Source of the DNA: Planctomycetota bacterium
Lineage (GTDB): Bacteria; Planctomycetota; Planctomycetia; Pirellulales; Pirellulaceae
Assembly (NCBI GenBank): GCA_019347795.1
Contig: JAHWKS010000072.1
Location: 1 to 11,719, forward strand
Length of the DNA stretch: 11,719 nt
Direction: 5' to 3'
Below the pieces are notes generated by a model that saw only the letters and a list, made by a program, of their open reading frames with translations, was not told where the DNA came from and ran no database searches. The translations under genes and the position numbers were made by a program. Below, one piece after another: positions 1 through 6,539 of this stretch; the stretch's first letter is position 1, and every line of letters begins with the position of its first letter.

Positions 1-1161
1 GATCTCGGTCGCCCGGCTCGGCGCCGCGCGGGAGATCTCCTGCTGGACCTGCATCATCGGCGGACTGGCGCCGATCAGCTCGCTCTCATCTCCTAGCCGT
101 TCGCGCAATTGCACAATCTCGCTTTGCGACTGCGAAAGATCATCCGCCAGCTTCTGCTGCCGGTCCAGGTTCCGCAGCGCGAGGGCGACGTTGTCCGCCA
201 CCGCGAGGGTGAACTCCAGATCATCCACGTCGGGAGTTACCGCCGCGTCCGTCGCATAAAGATGAATCAGCCCCACGATTTCTCCATCCTGGCGGATCGG
301 GGCGCAGATGACGCTGGTGGCCTGGATGTCCCCCTGACTGTCGCGTCCGCCGAGCGTGCTGTCGTCCCCCACGTTCCGAGCCAGCACGGCCTCGCCTTCG
401 CGCAGCACAGTTTCGGCCAGGAACGAGGAGATGCGATGGTACGACGGCTTCTTCTCGCTGCGGGCGGCGATCAACTCCAGCTCGTTCTCGGTGAGCGGCC
501 CGGTAAAGCCCTTCCGCCGCAAGAGGACCGCGCCGGCGTCCACGCTCGTGCCGTCGAACAGGCCCTCCAGGGCGAGGGCGGCCACGGACATCACATCGGG
601 CTGCTTCGCCAGGTCGAACGCCAGGCGGCAGAGCTTCGTGGCGGCCCGGCCCACCTTGGGAATGGACAATTCGTCGTCGGCGCCGCGCGAGGCGAGGAAC
701 TTGGTCTGGTTGCGGCGATGGGTGATCGTGGTCGGCTCGATCGCCACGTCGAGGACGTTCGAGTCGCTCGACGAAAGGCTGGCGTCCGGCGGGTAAGACG
801 CCACCACCGTTTCTTCGCCGAGGGCGTCGCCGCGCGCAGAGGAATCCGAGGCGAACGCTTTGCTCAAGTCGTGCACGAACGCCATCTGCGTGTGCGCCAC
901 GCGGACCACGTCCCCCGGCTGAAGCGCGTAATCCCCCTTGATCCGCTCCCGGCCGACGATGGTGCCGTTGCGGCTGTCCAAGTCGCGCAGCGTCCACTGG
1001 TCGCGCGTCATGAACAACTCGGCGTGGTACCGGCTGCACCGCTCGTCTTTAATGACGATCTCGTTGGTCGGCGCCCTGCCGACGGTGACGGTGCGTCCGG
1101 GAATCAAGCGAAAGACGTCGCTCCATTTATTCCCTTCGCGAATGACGAGATAAGCTAGCAT
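1..1161 (-). CDS. FHA-GAF sigma-54-dependent transcriptional regulator (partial, C-terminus beyond window edge)
   Basis: This is a probable sigma-54 (RpoN) enhancer-binding activator whose sensing half is an FHA phosphothreonine-binding domain plus a GAF domain. The 387 codons start at ATG 1161 and run off the window at position 1. The start is supported by AGAGGA five bases upstream. Residues 1-97 form an FHA domain: VGR (27-29), SRYHAE (43-48) and DLDSRNGT (60-67) are its classic phosphopeptide-loop signatures. A linker (about 98-180) leads to a GAF-like domain (about 185-340) ending in the typical ICAPIRQDGEIVGLIHLY pattern, then a short coiled coil (about 342-360). The last residues, LIGASPPMMQVQQEISRAAP onward, match the first strand and helix of a sigma-54 AAA+ domain. 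The Walker A, GAFTGA loop and Fis-type HTH should lie outside the window. FHA input suggests control by a Ser/Thr kinase, which is inference. The domain calls are firm; the targets are unknown. Confidence 0.9.
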   Translation of the reverse strand, partial: MLAYLVIREGNKWSDVFRLIPGRTVTVGRAPTNEIVIKDERCSRYHAELFMTRDQWTLRDLDSRNGTIVGRERIKGDYALQPGDVVRVAHTQMAFVHDLSKAFASDSSARGDALGEETVVASYPPDASLSSSDSNVLDVAIEPTTITHRRNQTKFLASRGADDELSIPKVGRAATKLCRLAFDLAKQPDVMSVAALALEGLFDGTSVDAGAVLLRRKGFTGPLTENELELIAARSEKKPSYHRISSFLAETVLREGEAVLARNVGDDSTLGGRDSQGDIQATSVICAPIRQDGEIVGLIHLYATDAAVTPDVDDLEFTLAVADNVALALRNLDRQQKLADDLSQSQSEIVQLRERLGDESELIGASPPMMQVQQEISRAAPSRATEI

Positions 1162-1372
1162 GGCAGTCCTCTTATCATGCCCCGCGGGCGAAGCACGATC
1201 AAGCCGCGCCGTTTGAACGTTTGAAGGTCGATCTTTCTTGCAAAAGCGAAAGCAGAGGATTACTCTTAGGAAAAGCTCGGAGTTTTCCGATTTTCCGGGC
1301 ATCGCGGCGCCGATAGTAGCGCGGCCTTGCTCCCCTTTTCTCGCTGTGTTGCGGACTTCAGGAACCCTGACC
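1162..1372. other. divergent intergenic region between the FHA regulator and the DUF1598-like gene
   Basis: This 211-bp gap should hold promoters for both flanking genes. The plus side has GGAAAA and TTTTCC arms (about 1271-1290) followed by a second TTTTCC copy, and a small hairpin TCAGG-AAC-CCTGA (1358-1370) that contains the AGGAA Shine-Dalgarno of the downstream gene. No convincing sigma-70 promoter was found, and no sigma-54 element (GG-N10-GC) fits on either strand. Confidence 0.5.
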
Positions 1373-2719
1373 ATGTCGAACAAACGGCTTTCCATCGTCC
1401 TGGCGGGCACGCTGCTGGGGCTGGTTTTGCTTATGCCGCTGGCGGAGGCGTTGGCCGGATGCTGCTTGCGATTTCGTAATCGGGCCGTGGGGGGCGTGAA
1501 CATCGACGCGGAGGGGGTCCTCGTCGAAAGCATTCGGCAGTACCGCGATGAGCTGCGTGCGGAAATGCTCCGGGACGCCAAGGAGGTCCCCCCGGGAATG
1601 CACCCGCCGGTGGAAATCCGTAAGATATCGCTTCGCGGACTTAACCAGGCGATTGCCGACGCGTATGAAAACCACATGGGCGTCATTCCCGACGAGGTGC
1701 AGTATCTCGGCGGCCTGCAGCGCATTCAGTACATCTTCGTTTATCCCGAGCATAGCGACATCGTGATCGCCGGCCCCGCCGAGGGGTGGAAGATCGACGG
1801 CAACGGCAACGTGGTCGGCCAGACCACCGGCCGGCCCGTGCTGCAGCTCGACGACTTGCTGGTGGCCCTGCGGACCGCCGACGAGGCCCGCACGGAGGGG
1901 ATCAGTTGCTCGATTGATCCGACCGCCGAAGGTCGCCAACGCTTGGACGCATTCCTCAGCCAGCAGCGAACCTTCTCTCCCGCCGTGGTGCGCGGCGTGG
2001 AGGAGGCTCTCGGCCTGCAACAGGTTTCCATCACCGGCGTTCCCGCCGACAGCCGGTTCGCGCGGATGATGGTCGCGGCGGATTACCGCATGAAGCGGAT
2101 CGCGATGAAGCTGGAGCAGGCGCCGGTCCGCGGCTTGCCGAGCTACCTGGACATGGCGCCTCCCACCGGCAATATGACGCCGCGGTGGTGGCTGGCGTGC
2201 AACTACGACACGGTCCATCGGAGCGAAGACAACCTCGCCTTCGAGATTCGCGGGCAGGGGGTGAAGGTCCTCACGGAGGATGAGTTCGTCGAGGCCGACG
2301 GGAGCATCAAGCAGTCCGGCCGGACCAGCGCTCCGGCGGAGCGGTGGGCGAACCTGATGACCGAGAAATTCGACGAGCTGGCGGTGGCGGAGCCGGTGTT
2401 CGGCGAGCTGCGCAACTTGATGGACCTGTGCGTGGCGGCGGCTCTGATCAAGAAGTACGACCTGCTCTCGGTGGCCGGCTGCGAACTCCCGCGGCTGATG
2501 GAGACGGAGCGCGGCGCCATGCTGGAAGCGTGGAATGCCCCTAAGGCGATCGCCACGCAGTGCAGCTTCGCCAAGCGCGGCAATCGCTACGTGATTACCG
2601 CCTCGGGCGGCGTGCAGATCGAGTCCTGGGAGGTCGCTTCGCAGACCGCCGTCGATCCGCAGATCGCGGAAACCCGCGAACGGTCGGCCTCCTCCATGAG
2701 CAATTGGTGGTGGAATTAG
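1373..2719 (+). CDS. exported DUF1598-like protein, possible lipoprotein
   Basis: This encodes a 448-residue exported protein of unknown function that resembles the planctomycete DUF1598 family. The family call is from memory of the segments GGVNIDAEGVL, PDEVQYLGGLQRIQYIFVYP and IVIAGPAEGWKIDGNGNVVG, and was not searched. The start at ATG 1373 is chosen because AGGAA lies eight bases upstream and the reading then opens with a clear signal peptide: basic MSNKR, a hydrophobic core LSIVLAGTLLGLVLLMPLA, then ALAGC. An in-frame opening reaches back to 1238, but those 45 residues look non-coding. LAGC with Cys30 fits a lipobox, while AEA/ALA would also suit signal peptidase I, so it may be a lipoprotein or soluble periplasmic. 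The mature part alternates conserved strands and helices and ends with a tryptophan-rich NWWWN tail. No catalytic motif is recognised. The next gene on the strand starts 164 bp later, so the two could be separate units. Confidence 0.8.
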   Translation: MSNKRLSIVLAGTLLGLVLLMPLAEALAGCCLRFRNRAVGGVNIDAEGVLVESIRQYRDELRAEMLRDAKEVPPGMHPPVEIRKISLRGLNQAIADAYENHMGVIPDEVQYLGGLQRIQYIFVYPEHSDIVIAGPAEGWKIDGNGNVVGQTTGRPVLQLDDLLVALRTADEARTEGISCSIDPTAEGRQRLDAFLSQQRTFSPAVVRGVEEALGLQQVSITGVPADSRFARMMVAADYRMKRIAMKLEQAPVRGLPSYLDMAPPTGNMTPRWWLACNYDTVHRSEDNLAFEIRGQGVKVLTEDEFVEADGSIKQSGRTSAPAERWANLMTEKFDELAVAEPVFGELRNLMDLCVAAALIKKYDLLSVAGCELPRLMETERGAMLEAWNAPKAIATQCSFAKRGNRYVITASGGVQIESWEVASQTAVDPQIAETRERSASSMSNWWWN

Positions 2720-2723
2720 GGCC

Positions 2724-2781
2724 GCAGAGTTTGCCCATTTCCCGCACTGGCCGGCGATCGGCACAACCGGCAGAGTTTGCC
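2724..2781. repeat. pair of 12-bp direct repeats GCAGAGTTTGCC
   Basis: GCAGAGTTTGCC occurs at 2724-2735 and again at 2770-2781, just after the stop codon of the DUF1598-like gene. The two copies sit 46 bp apart, start to start. The role is unknown; this could be a binding site pair or leftover duplication. Confidence 0.5.
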
Positions 2782-2818
2782 TCGCCGGAACAACGCGGGA
2801 ATTGATGGGAGGCGCTAG

Positions 2819-2878
2819 AACCCGGTTTCGATAACGATTCGGAGGAATCGTTATCTCTGAACTAGGCGGACCCGGGTT
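2819..2878 (+). promoter_or_regulatory. nested inverted repeat ahead of the TolC-like gene
   Basis: A perfect 11-bp stem, GATAACGATTC (2830-2840) and GAATCGTTATC (2845-2855), encloses a GGAG loop. Outside it, AACCCGG (2819-2825) pairs with CCGGGTT (2872-2878). The structure ends five bases before the ATG at 2884. There is no T-run, so it is not a standard intrinsic terminator. It could be a factor-dependent terminator of the upstream gene, an operator, or a leader structure limiting ribosome access. The purine-rich loop GGAGGA looks like a Shine-Dalgarno but is about 40 bases from the start codon, and no start codon follows it at a usable distance. Confidence 0.5.
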
Positions 2879-2883
2879 GTCCC

Positions 2884-4257
2884 ATGCTCCGAGCGAGTCT
2901 CCCGATTGTGCTCAATCTCGTAGCGGCCGCGCTGTCGGGATGCGCCTCGGACAAGCCGTTTTCCCTCCCGTGGCATGCGCCGTGCGAGACGCCGGAGCCG
3001 AACCTCTTCGGCCGCGGGATGATTCCGGCCGACGCCCCTCTCCCGGCCAGCTTCGCTGCCACGACGGCGATCGCTCCGCCCGCGGGAGGCCCCTACGTAC
3101 TGATGTCGGCCCAGGAGGCGCAGTGCCGCGCCGCGGAGCAAGCCGTGACGGCGCACCTGGTGGACATCGAGCGCGAGCTGGCGATCGCCTCGATTCCACC
3201 GCGTCCGGAAAGCCGCGTCGCCCGCGGGCTGCGGGTCCATCAGCAACTGCTCGCGCTCCGGGCCGGGCAGATTCGCAACGACGCTGCCGGCGAGGCGCTG
3301 GAAACGTTCTATCAACTGGCGGGCGCCGAAGCGTCGCTGACTTCATTGGAAAAAACGCTTGCCCACGTGCGCACCACGCTGGGTTACCTGGACGAGTTGC
3401 GCGCCGAGGGTATCCAAACGCCGACCGATGAGAGCGAGCTGCGGCGGCAGGAGCTGGACCTCCTCCGCCGCCGGGCCGAGCTGGAATGGACGATCGCACA
3501 GCTCAACGGGCAGTTGCGGCTGTTGACCGGCTTGTGCTTGGAGGCACCCGTGCGAATCTGGCCCGACGCCGATTTCCTCGTCGCCGGCGAGCCGGTGGAC
3601 GGCCATGGGGCGTTGGAGATCGCGCTTGCATCGCGAGCCGATTTGGCGATCCTTCGCCTGCTTTCGGCGACGCTCGATGAAGCCACGATGCCGCTGGTCC
3701 GCGGCGCCCTGCAGACCCGCGACGCGACGTTGGGGAACGTCACCAGCGGCTTCGATCGCTTGCTGCAGCTACTGCGCCCTGCCCGCGGCGAAGACGAGCT
3801 GCGAGCCCGCGAGGCGCAGCTTTCGGCGCTGCTGGTGGAAAGCGAGCGCGAGCTGACCGTCGCGGTGTACGCCGCCGCGGGCGCGATGCAAATGCGCCGC
3901 GATCAGGCAGTGCTGGCGAAGATGTCGCTGGAGCGGGCGCGGCAGCAGCTGAGCGAGCTGCGACAAATGCGCGACATTGGACAGGCGACGGCGTTCGACG
4001 TCGCCGCCCAGGAGGGAAGCGTGCTCGAAGCCGAATCGCTCCTTGCTCAGAAAGCGGCCCAGTGGCGCGTCGCCCAGGTGAAACTGCGCCAGGCGATGGG
4101 CGTCTTGGCCCTGGAGTGCGGGTTCGGAGGGATAGGGAGCTGCCTGCCTCACGTCGAACCGCCGCTGCCGGTGGATGGGGAAGAGTCGCTCCATCCCTTG
4201 CCTCCGCCGGAGAGTCCGCCGGCGCCGCTGCCTCCAGATTCCTTTCTTCCCGAATGA
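2884..4257 (+). CDS. TolC-like outer membrane efflux lipoprotein (divergent)
   Basis: This 457-residue protein is probably an outer-membrane component of the TolC/OEP fold, which normally forms the exit duct of efflux or type I secretion systems. The N-terminus MLRASLPIVLNLVAAALSGC is a lipoprotein signal with lipobox LSGC and lipidated Cys20, as in many OprM-type proteins. The body is nearly all long helix with heptad-like Leu, Ala, Glu and Arg in two halves (about 75-212 and 235-415). The second half opens with GALEIALASRADLAILRLL, close to the OEP pattern around A..RPDL, and continues with QQLSELRQMRDIGQATAFDVAAQE, similar to the y..G..s..dvl segment. A Pro-rich tail follows (about 425-457). 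An in-frame TAG at 2863 limits upstream starts, and the Shine-Dalgarno is weak. No membrane-fusion or RND/ABC pump gene is nearby, so any partner is encoded elsewhere. Beta-barrel strands are not obvious, so a purely periplasmic coiled-coil lipoprotein is the alternative. Confidence 0.72.
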   Translation: MLRASLPIVLNLVAAALSGCASDKPFSLPWHAPCETPEPNLFGRGMIPADAPLPASFAATTAIAPPAGGPYVLMSAQEAQCRAAEQAVTAHLVDIERELAIASIPPRPESRVARGLRVHQQLLALRAGQIRNDAAGEALETFYQLAGAEASLTSLEKTLAHVRTTLGYLDELRAEGIQTPTDESELRRQELDLLRRRAELEWTIAQLNGQLRLLTGLCLEAPVRIWPDADFLVAGEPVDGHGALEIALASRADLAILRLLSATLDEATMPLVRGALQTRDATLGNVTSGFDRLLQLLRPARGEDELRAREAQLSALLVESERELTVAVYAAAGAMQMRRDQAVLAKMSLERARQQLSELRQMRDIGQATAFDVAAQEGSVLEAESLLAQKAAQWRVAQVKLRQAMGVLALECGFGGIGSCLPHVEPPLPVDGEESLHPLPPPESPPAPLPPDSFLPE

Positions 4258-4270
4258 GGTAGCGGTCGCG

Positions 4271-4813
4271 TTATGCGGGGCGCGGCTCGCGTGGGCGGAC
4301 CAGAAACGCCCCCGCGATTAGTCCCGCGCCGGCCGCGGCGATCACTCCAAACACGATCAACCGGATGGTGAGCGCTCTCTTTGCGCGGCGATGCAGGAGA
4401 TACCCCGGATCGCCGGGACGAGTCAGGCCGTGCTCGAGAATCTCGTGCCGCCAGAGCTCCAGGTTCTCCACCGGCGAGTTCCGGTCGATCTGCGCCAACT
4501 GCTGCTCGATGAACTCCGGATGGAACTCCGGCTTTTCGGTGTAAAGCGAGCTCCGCTGCATCCCCGTGATCACCAGCGTCACGATCGAGATGAGCAGCAC
4601 CACAATGCCGGCGACGAACATCACTCCCTGTCGAAAGCTCCACACTGGCCGGCGGGGAGCGGTTTCTTTGACGGCGTGCGGCTCCAATTGCCGCAGCTCG
4701 CGAAGCTTCGGCGCTGTGAGGGAGCGGCCGCACTCGCAGACCACGGTTTCCCCCGCCTGCGACGTCGCCACAGGAACCCGCCGGCCGCACTCACAAGGAA
4801 GAAGATATTGCAT
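4271..4813 (-). CDS. small membrane protein with N-terminal CxC/CxC zinc-knuckle-like domain
   Basis: This is a 180-residue hypothetical protein. Residues 1-35 carry two Cys-x-Cys-Gly knuckles, CECG at 7-10 and CECG at 26-29, a spacing that suits a small zinc ribbon. A basic/polar linker leads to transmembrane helix 1 (about 62-84), a polar stretch (85-145) containing HPEFIEQQLAQIDRNSPVENLELWRHEI, and helix 2 (about 150-172), with a short positively charged tail. By the positive-inside rule, the metal knuckle and the C-terminus should be cytoplasmic and the middle loop periplasmic. It lies 37 nt downstream of the SDR gene on the same strand, so co-transcription is plausible, and it converges on the TolC-like gene with only 13 bp between stops. 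An AGGAG lies 13 bases before the ATG, rather far. No function is assigned; the ribbon could bind nucleic acid or protein. Confidence 0.75.
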   Translation of the reverse strand: MQYLLPCECGRRVPVATSQAGETVVCECGRSLTAPKLRELRQLEPHAVKETAPRRPVWSFRQGVMFVAGIVVLLISIVTLVITGMQRSSLYTEKPEFHPEFIEQQLAQIDRNSPVENLELWRHEILEHGLTRPGDPGYLLHRRAKRALTIRLIVFGVIAAAGAGLIAGAFLVRPREPRPA

Positions 4814-4850
4814 CGAACGCTCGTGACTCCTGATGTCTGCTTTCCCGTCA

Positions 4851-5645
4851 TCACCCCGGGGCCGCGCTGCCGCGGCTGGCCCACCACGGAAGGCTGATCC
4901 CGCCGTCGATCAGCAGCGCCGCCCCCGTCATGTAGTCGTGCGCCGGATCGCACATGAAGAGAATCCCTTCGGCCATTTCCTCCGCGGTCCCGAGCCGGCC
5001 CAGCGGGATCTTGGCGCCGGCGCGCTGCAGCGTTTCCTCGTCGGCGAATTTTCGCTCGCCGGGGGTGTCGGTCCAGCCCGGCTGGATCACATTCACGCGA
5101 ATGCGGTGCTCGGCCACCTCGATCGCGGCAGTGCGGGCCATGTGCTCCAGCGCCGCCTTCGACATGTTGTACGCCATAGCCCGCGGCGCGGGGATGAAGG
5201 CGTGGGGCGAGCTGACCAGGACGACCGACCCGCCGGCGCCCTGCGAGATCATCTGCCGGGTCGAGGCGCGCAGGAGGTAAAAGGCGCCCCACAAGGTGAC
5301 GTCCACGGTGCGGCGAAAGCCGGCCAGGTCGGCTTCGTAGAACAGCTCGCGATCGCTGTAGGCGGCGTTGGAGACGGCGATGTCCAGCTTGCCGAACTCG
5401 GCGACGGTGTCGGCCACCATCTTTTCGACCGCGTCGTAGTCGGCCACGTCGGCCTGCAGCACGATCGCCTTGGCGCCGGCGTCGCGGACCGCCTGCGCGA
5501 CCTGCTCCGCCTCCTCGGCGTGCGAGCGGTAATTGATGGCCACCGAGGCGCCGGCGCGGGCCAGGGCGACCGCGGCGGCCCGGCCGATGCCGAGGCTGGC
5601 GCCGGTCACCAGGGCGACGCGTCCTTTCAGCTTGTCAGTTGTCAT
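4851..5645 (-). CDS. short-chain dehydrogenase/reductase (classical SDR), NADP-preferring
   Basis: This is a 264-residue classical SDR oxidoreductase and should catalyse an NAD(P)-dependent alcohol/ketone conversion in the cytoplasm. Visible motifs are TGASLGIG (14-21, cofactor glycine motif), Arg40 after the second strand (favours NADP), D66 in QADVAD, SNAA (92-95, in place of NNAG), Ser145/Ser146, and YNMSK with Tyr159 and Lys163. The late segment RVNVIQPGWTDTPGE is the usual loop after the sixth strand, and MTGAALLIDGG is the normal end. The length matches the family. The catalytic-tetrad Asn in the VNLxG position appears to be Thr117 (VDVTLWGAF). It looks like the glucose-1-dehydrogenase/3-oxoacyl reductase-like group, but the substrate cannot be read from sequence. 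It ends with tandem TGA stops. No strong Shine-Dalgarno precedes ATG 5645. Confidence 0.93.
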   Translation of the reverse strand: MTTDKLKGRVALVTGASLGIGRAAAVALARAGASVAINYRSHAEEAEQVAQAVRDAGAKAIVLQADVADYDAVEKMVADTVAEFGKLDIAVSNAAYSDRELFYEADLAGFRRTVDVTLWGAFYLLRASTRQMISQGAGGSVVLVSSPHAFIPAPRAMAYNMSKAALEHMARTAAIEVAEHRIRVNVIQPGWTDTPGERKFADEETLQRAGAKIPLGRLGTAEEMAEGILFMCDPAHDYMTGAALLIDGGISLPWWASRGSAAPG

Positions 5646-5745
5646 GAATCAGGGGCGGGCGTGCAGCGAGACGGAAGACGGCGACTTTTGGGAACTGAAC
5701 GATCCGGCCACCATCTTAAACAGAAAAGCGGCCGCTGGCCATTTC

Positions 5746-5766
5746 CCGTCCGCGGGCCGTCCGCGG
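5746..5766. repeat. tandem 10-mer CCGTCCGCGG x2
   Basis: CCGTCCGCGG at 5746-5755 is repeated at 5757-5766 after one G, giving an 11-bp period close to a DNA helical turn. Each unit contains the palindrome CCGCGG. It lies about 100 bp upstream of the SDR start and could be an operator, but in GC-rich DNA it may be chance. Confidence 0.35.
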
Positions 5767-5843
5767 CGGCATCGCCCCCTGTCAAATCCAGGAGGACCCC
5801 CCATACTGGGGAAAGTCGTAGCGTTTTTTATGGATTTGCCCAC

Positions 5844-5871
5844 TGGACTTGGAGATTCTGCTACCTACAAT
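5844..5871 (+). promoter_or_regulatory. candidate sigma-70 promoter
   Basis: TGGACT (5844-5849, four of six matches to TTGACA) is followed after 16 bp by TACAAT (5866-5871, five of six matches to TATAAT). It points toward the sigma-factor gene but is about 670 bp upstream, so it would make a very long leader or an independent small RNA ending at the hairpin near 6450. This is pattern evidence only. Confidence 0.3.
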
Positions 5872-6425
5872 TGATAAACGTAACACAGCACCACCACATC
5901 CCGCTGGGTGGGCAAATAACCGTCTGATTCGACGGTAAGGCGCAATCGCTCGACAAACCTTTGGGACCGGAGATAGGCGCGGCGCCCAGGGCGGCGCGCC
6001 GCAGTAGTTCTCGTCGGAGCGTTGACTGCGGTTTTGGACTCGTTCCCGAACAAGACTGGCGCCATGGCTTTCCGCATCCTGTTAGCTTTCCCTGCGATCG
6101 TGTTGCGCCACGCCCCTTTCCCTCCTGAGTGATTTGTCGCCGGCGCGGCAGAGTAGCGAATGCATTGTCCTTGCGCGGGCGTTAGAGATTACGCAAAGGC
6201 AATCTTTTACCTTTTGCCGCGCAGCGGCGGACGAACGGCGAAGCGGTGTTAAAATTACCGATGTCCAAGCCGCCCACGGCGCCCCGCAGGGCGCGAATGA
6301 TTCGCGACGTCAGAACTGGCCGGACGCAGCACCGGCGAATACCATTAGACAAGCCACAAGCACATTACGGCGTGAGCGACGCGATGGTTTGCGCTTCGTC
6401 GCACGTGGAGCGCATCGCGAGGACG

Positions 6426-6455
6426 CCCTTCGCCTTCCCCCGGCGGCGGGTTTTT
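6426..6455 (+). terminator. terminator- or attenuator-like hairpin upstream of the sigma-factor gene
   Basis: CCCTTCGCC (6426-6434) pairs with GGCGGCGGG (6442-6450) through eight pairs, one of them G-U, with one mismatch and a seven-base loop (TTCCCCC). Five Ts follow directly (6451-6455). It lies about 80 nt before the TTG start of the sigma gene and on the same strand. It may end an upstream transcript or act as an attenuator within a long leader. Confidence 0.45.
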
Positions 6456-6524
6456 GATTCCGATTTTGGTTTTGGTTTCGGGGCATCTGTTTGTTCCGTC
6501 TGCGTTTAACTCCCCAACATCCGT

Positions 6525-6539
6525 AGGAGTACGGCCTTG
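6525..6539 (+). promoter_or_regulatory. ribosome binding site and TTG start of the sigma factor
   Basis: AGGAG at 6525-6529 is seven bases before TTG at 6537. This spacing, and the acidic protein beginning [12 protein letters not shown] that follows, decide the TTG start over later ATG codons such as the one within RMYL. Confidence 0.75.

Larger units (their letters stand above)
5646..6536. other. gene-free region of about 890 bp between the SDR and sigma-factor genes
   Basis: No open reading frame here has a recognisable domain, Shine-Dalgarno and start together. The longest candidates (for example 5865-6077 minus, 6134-6457 plus) are arginine-rich low-complexity translations and overlap one another on opposite strands. 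I looked for tRNA T-loops and for the signatures of RNase P RNA, tmRNA and SRP RNA and saw none. It does hold a GC-rich tandem repeat (5746-5766), a sigma-70-like promoter candidate (5844-5871), a terminator-like hairpin with T5 (6426-6455) and a T-rich TTTTGG/TTTCGG tract (about 6464-6481). It should contain the divergent promoters of the two flanking genes, and may hold a long leader or a small RNA. Confidence 0.6.

Noticed and set aside
109..1158. Long plus-strand open frame (349 codons)
   Set aside because: It is antisense to the FHA-GAF regulator, which has clear domains and a Shine-Dalgarno. Its translation is arginine/valine/alanine-rich without motifs, as expected for a GC-rich shadow frame.
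1162..1372. Sigma-54 promoter for the DUF1598-like gene
   Set aside because: GG and GC elements near 1226-1242 are 12 bp apart, not the required 10, and no other match was found.
1238..1372. Upstream extension of the DUF1598-like gene to the ATG at 1238
   Set aside because: It would bury the signal peptide 45 residues inside the protein. The ATG at 1373 has a well-placed Shine-Dalgarno.
1358..2764. Long minus-strand open frame (468 codons) opposite the DUF1598-like gene
   Set aside because: The translation is His/Arg/Gln-rich and motif-free, while the plus frame has a signal peptide and conserved segments.
5865..6077. Possible 70-residue minus-strand gene in the gap before the sigma factor
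   Set aside because: No Shine-Dalgarno, no recognisable motif, arginine-rich composition, and it overlaps a candidate promoter. It cannot be supported.
6134..6457. Possible plus-strand small gene ahead of the sigma factor
   Set aside because: The translation is low-complexity, its end lies inside a terminator-like hairpin, and there is no ribosome binding site.
5646..6536. Housekeeping RNA gene (RNase P RNA, tmRNA, SRP RNA, 6S) or tRNA in the large gap
   Set aside because: None of the conserved core motifs or T-loop sequences was seen by eye on either strand. A covariance search could still overturn this.
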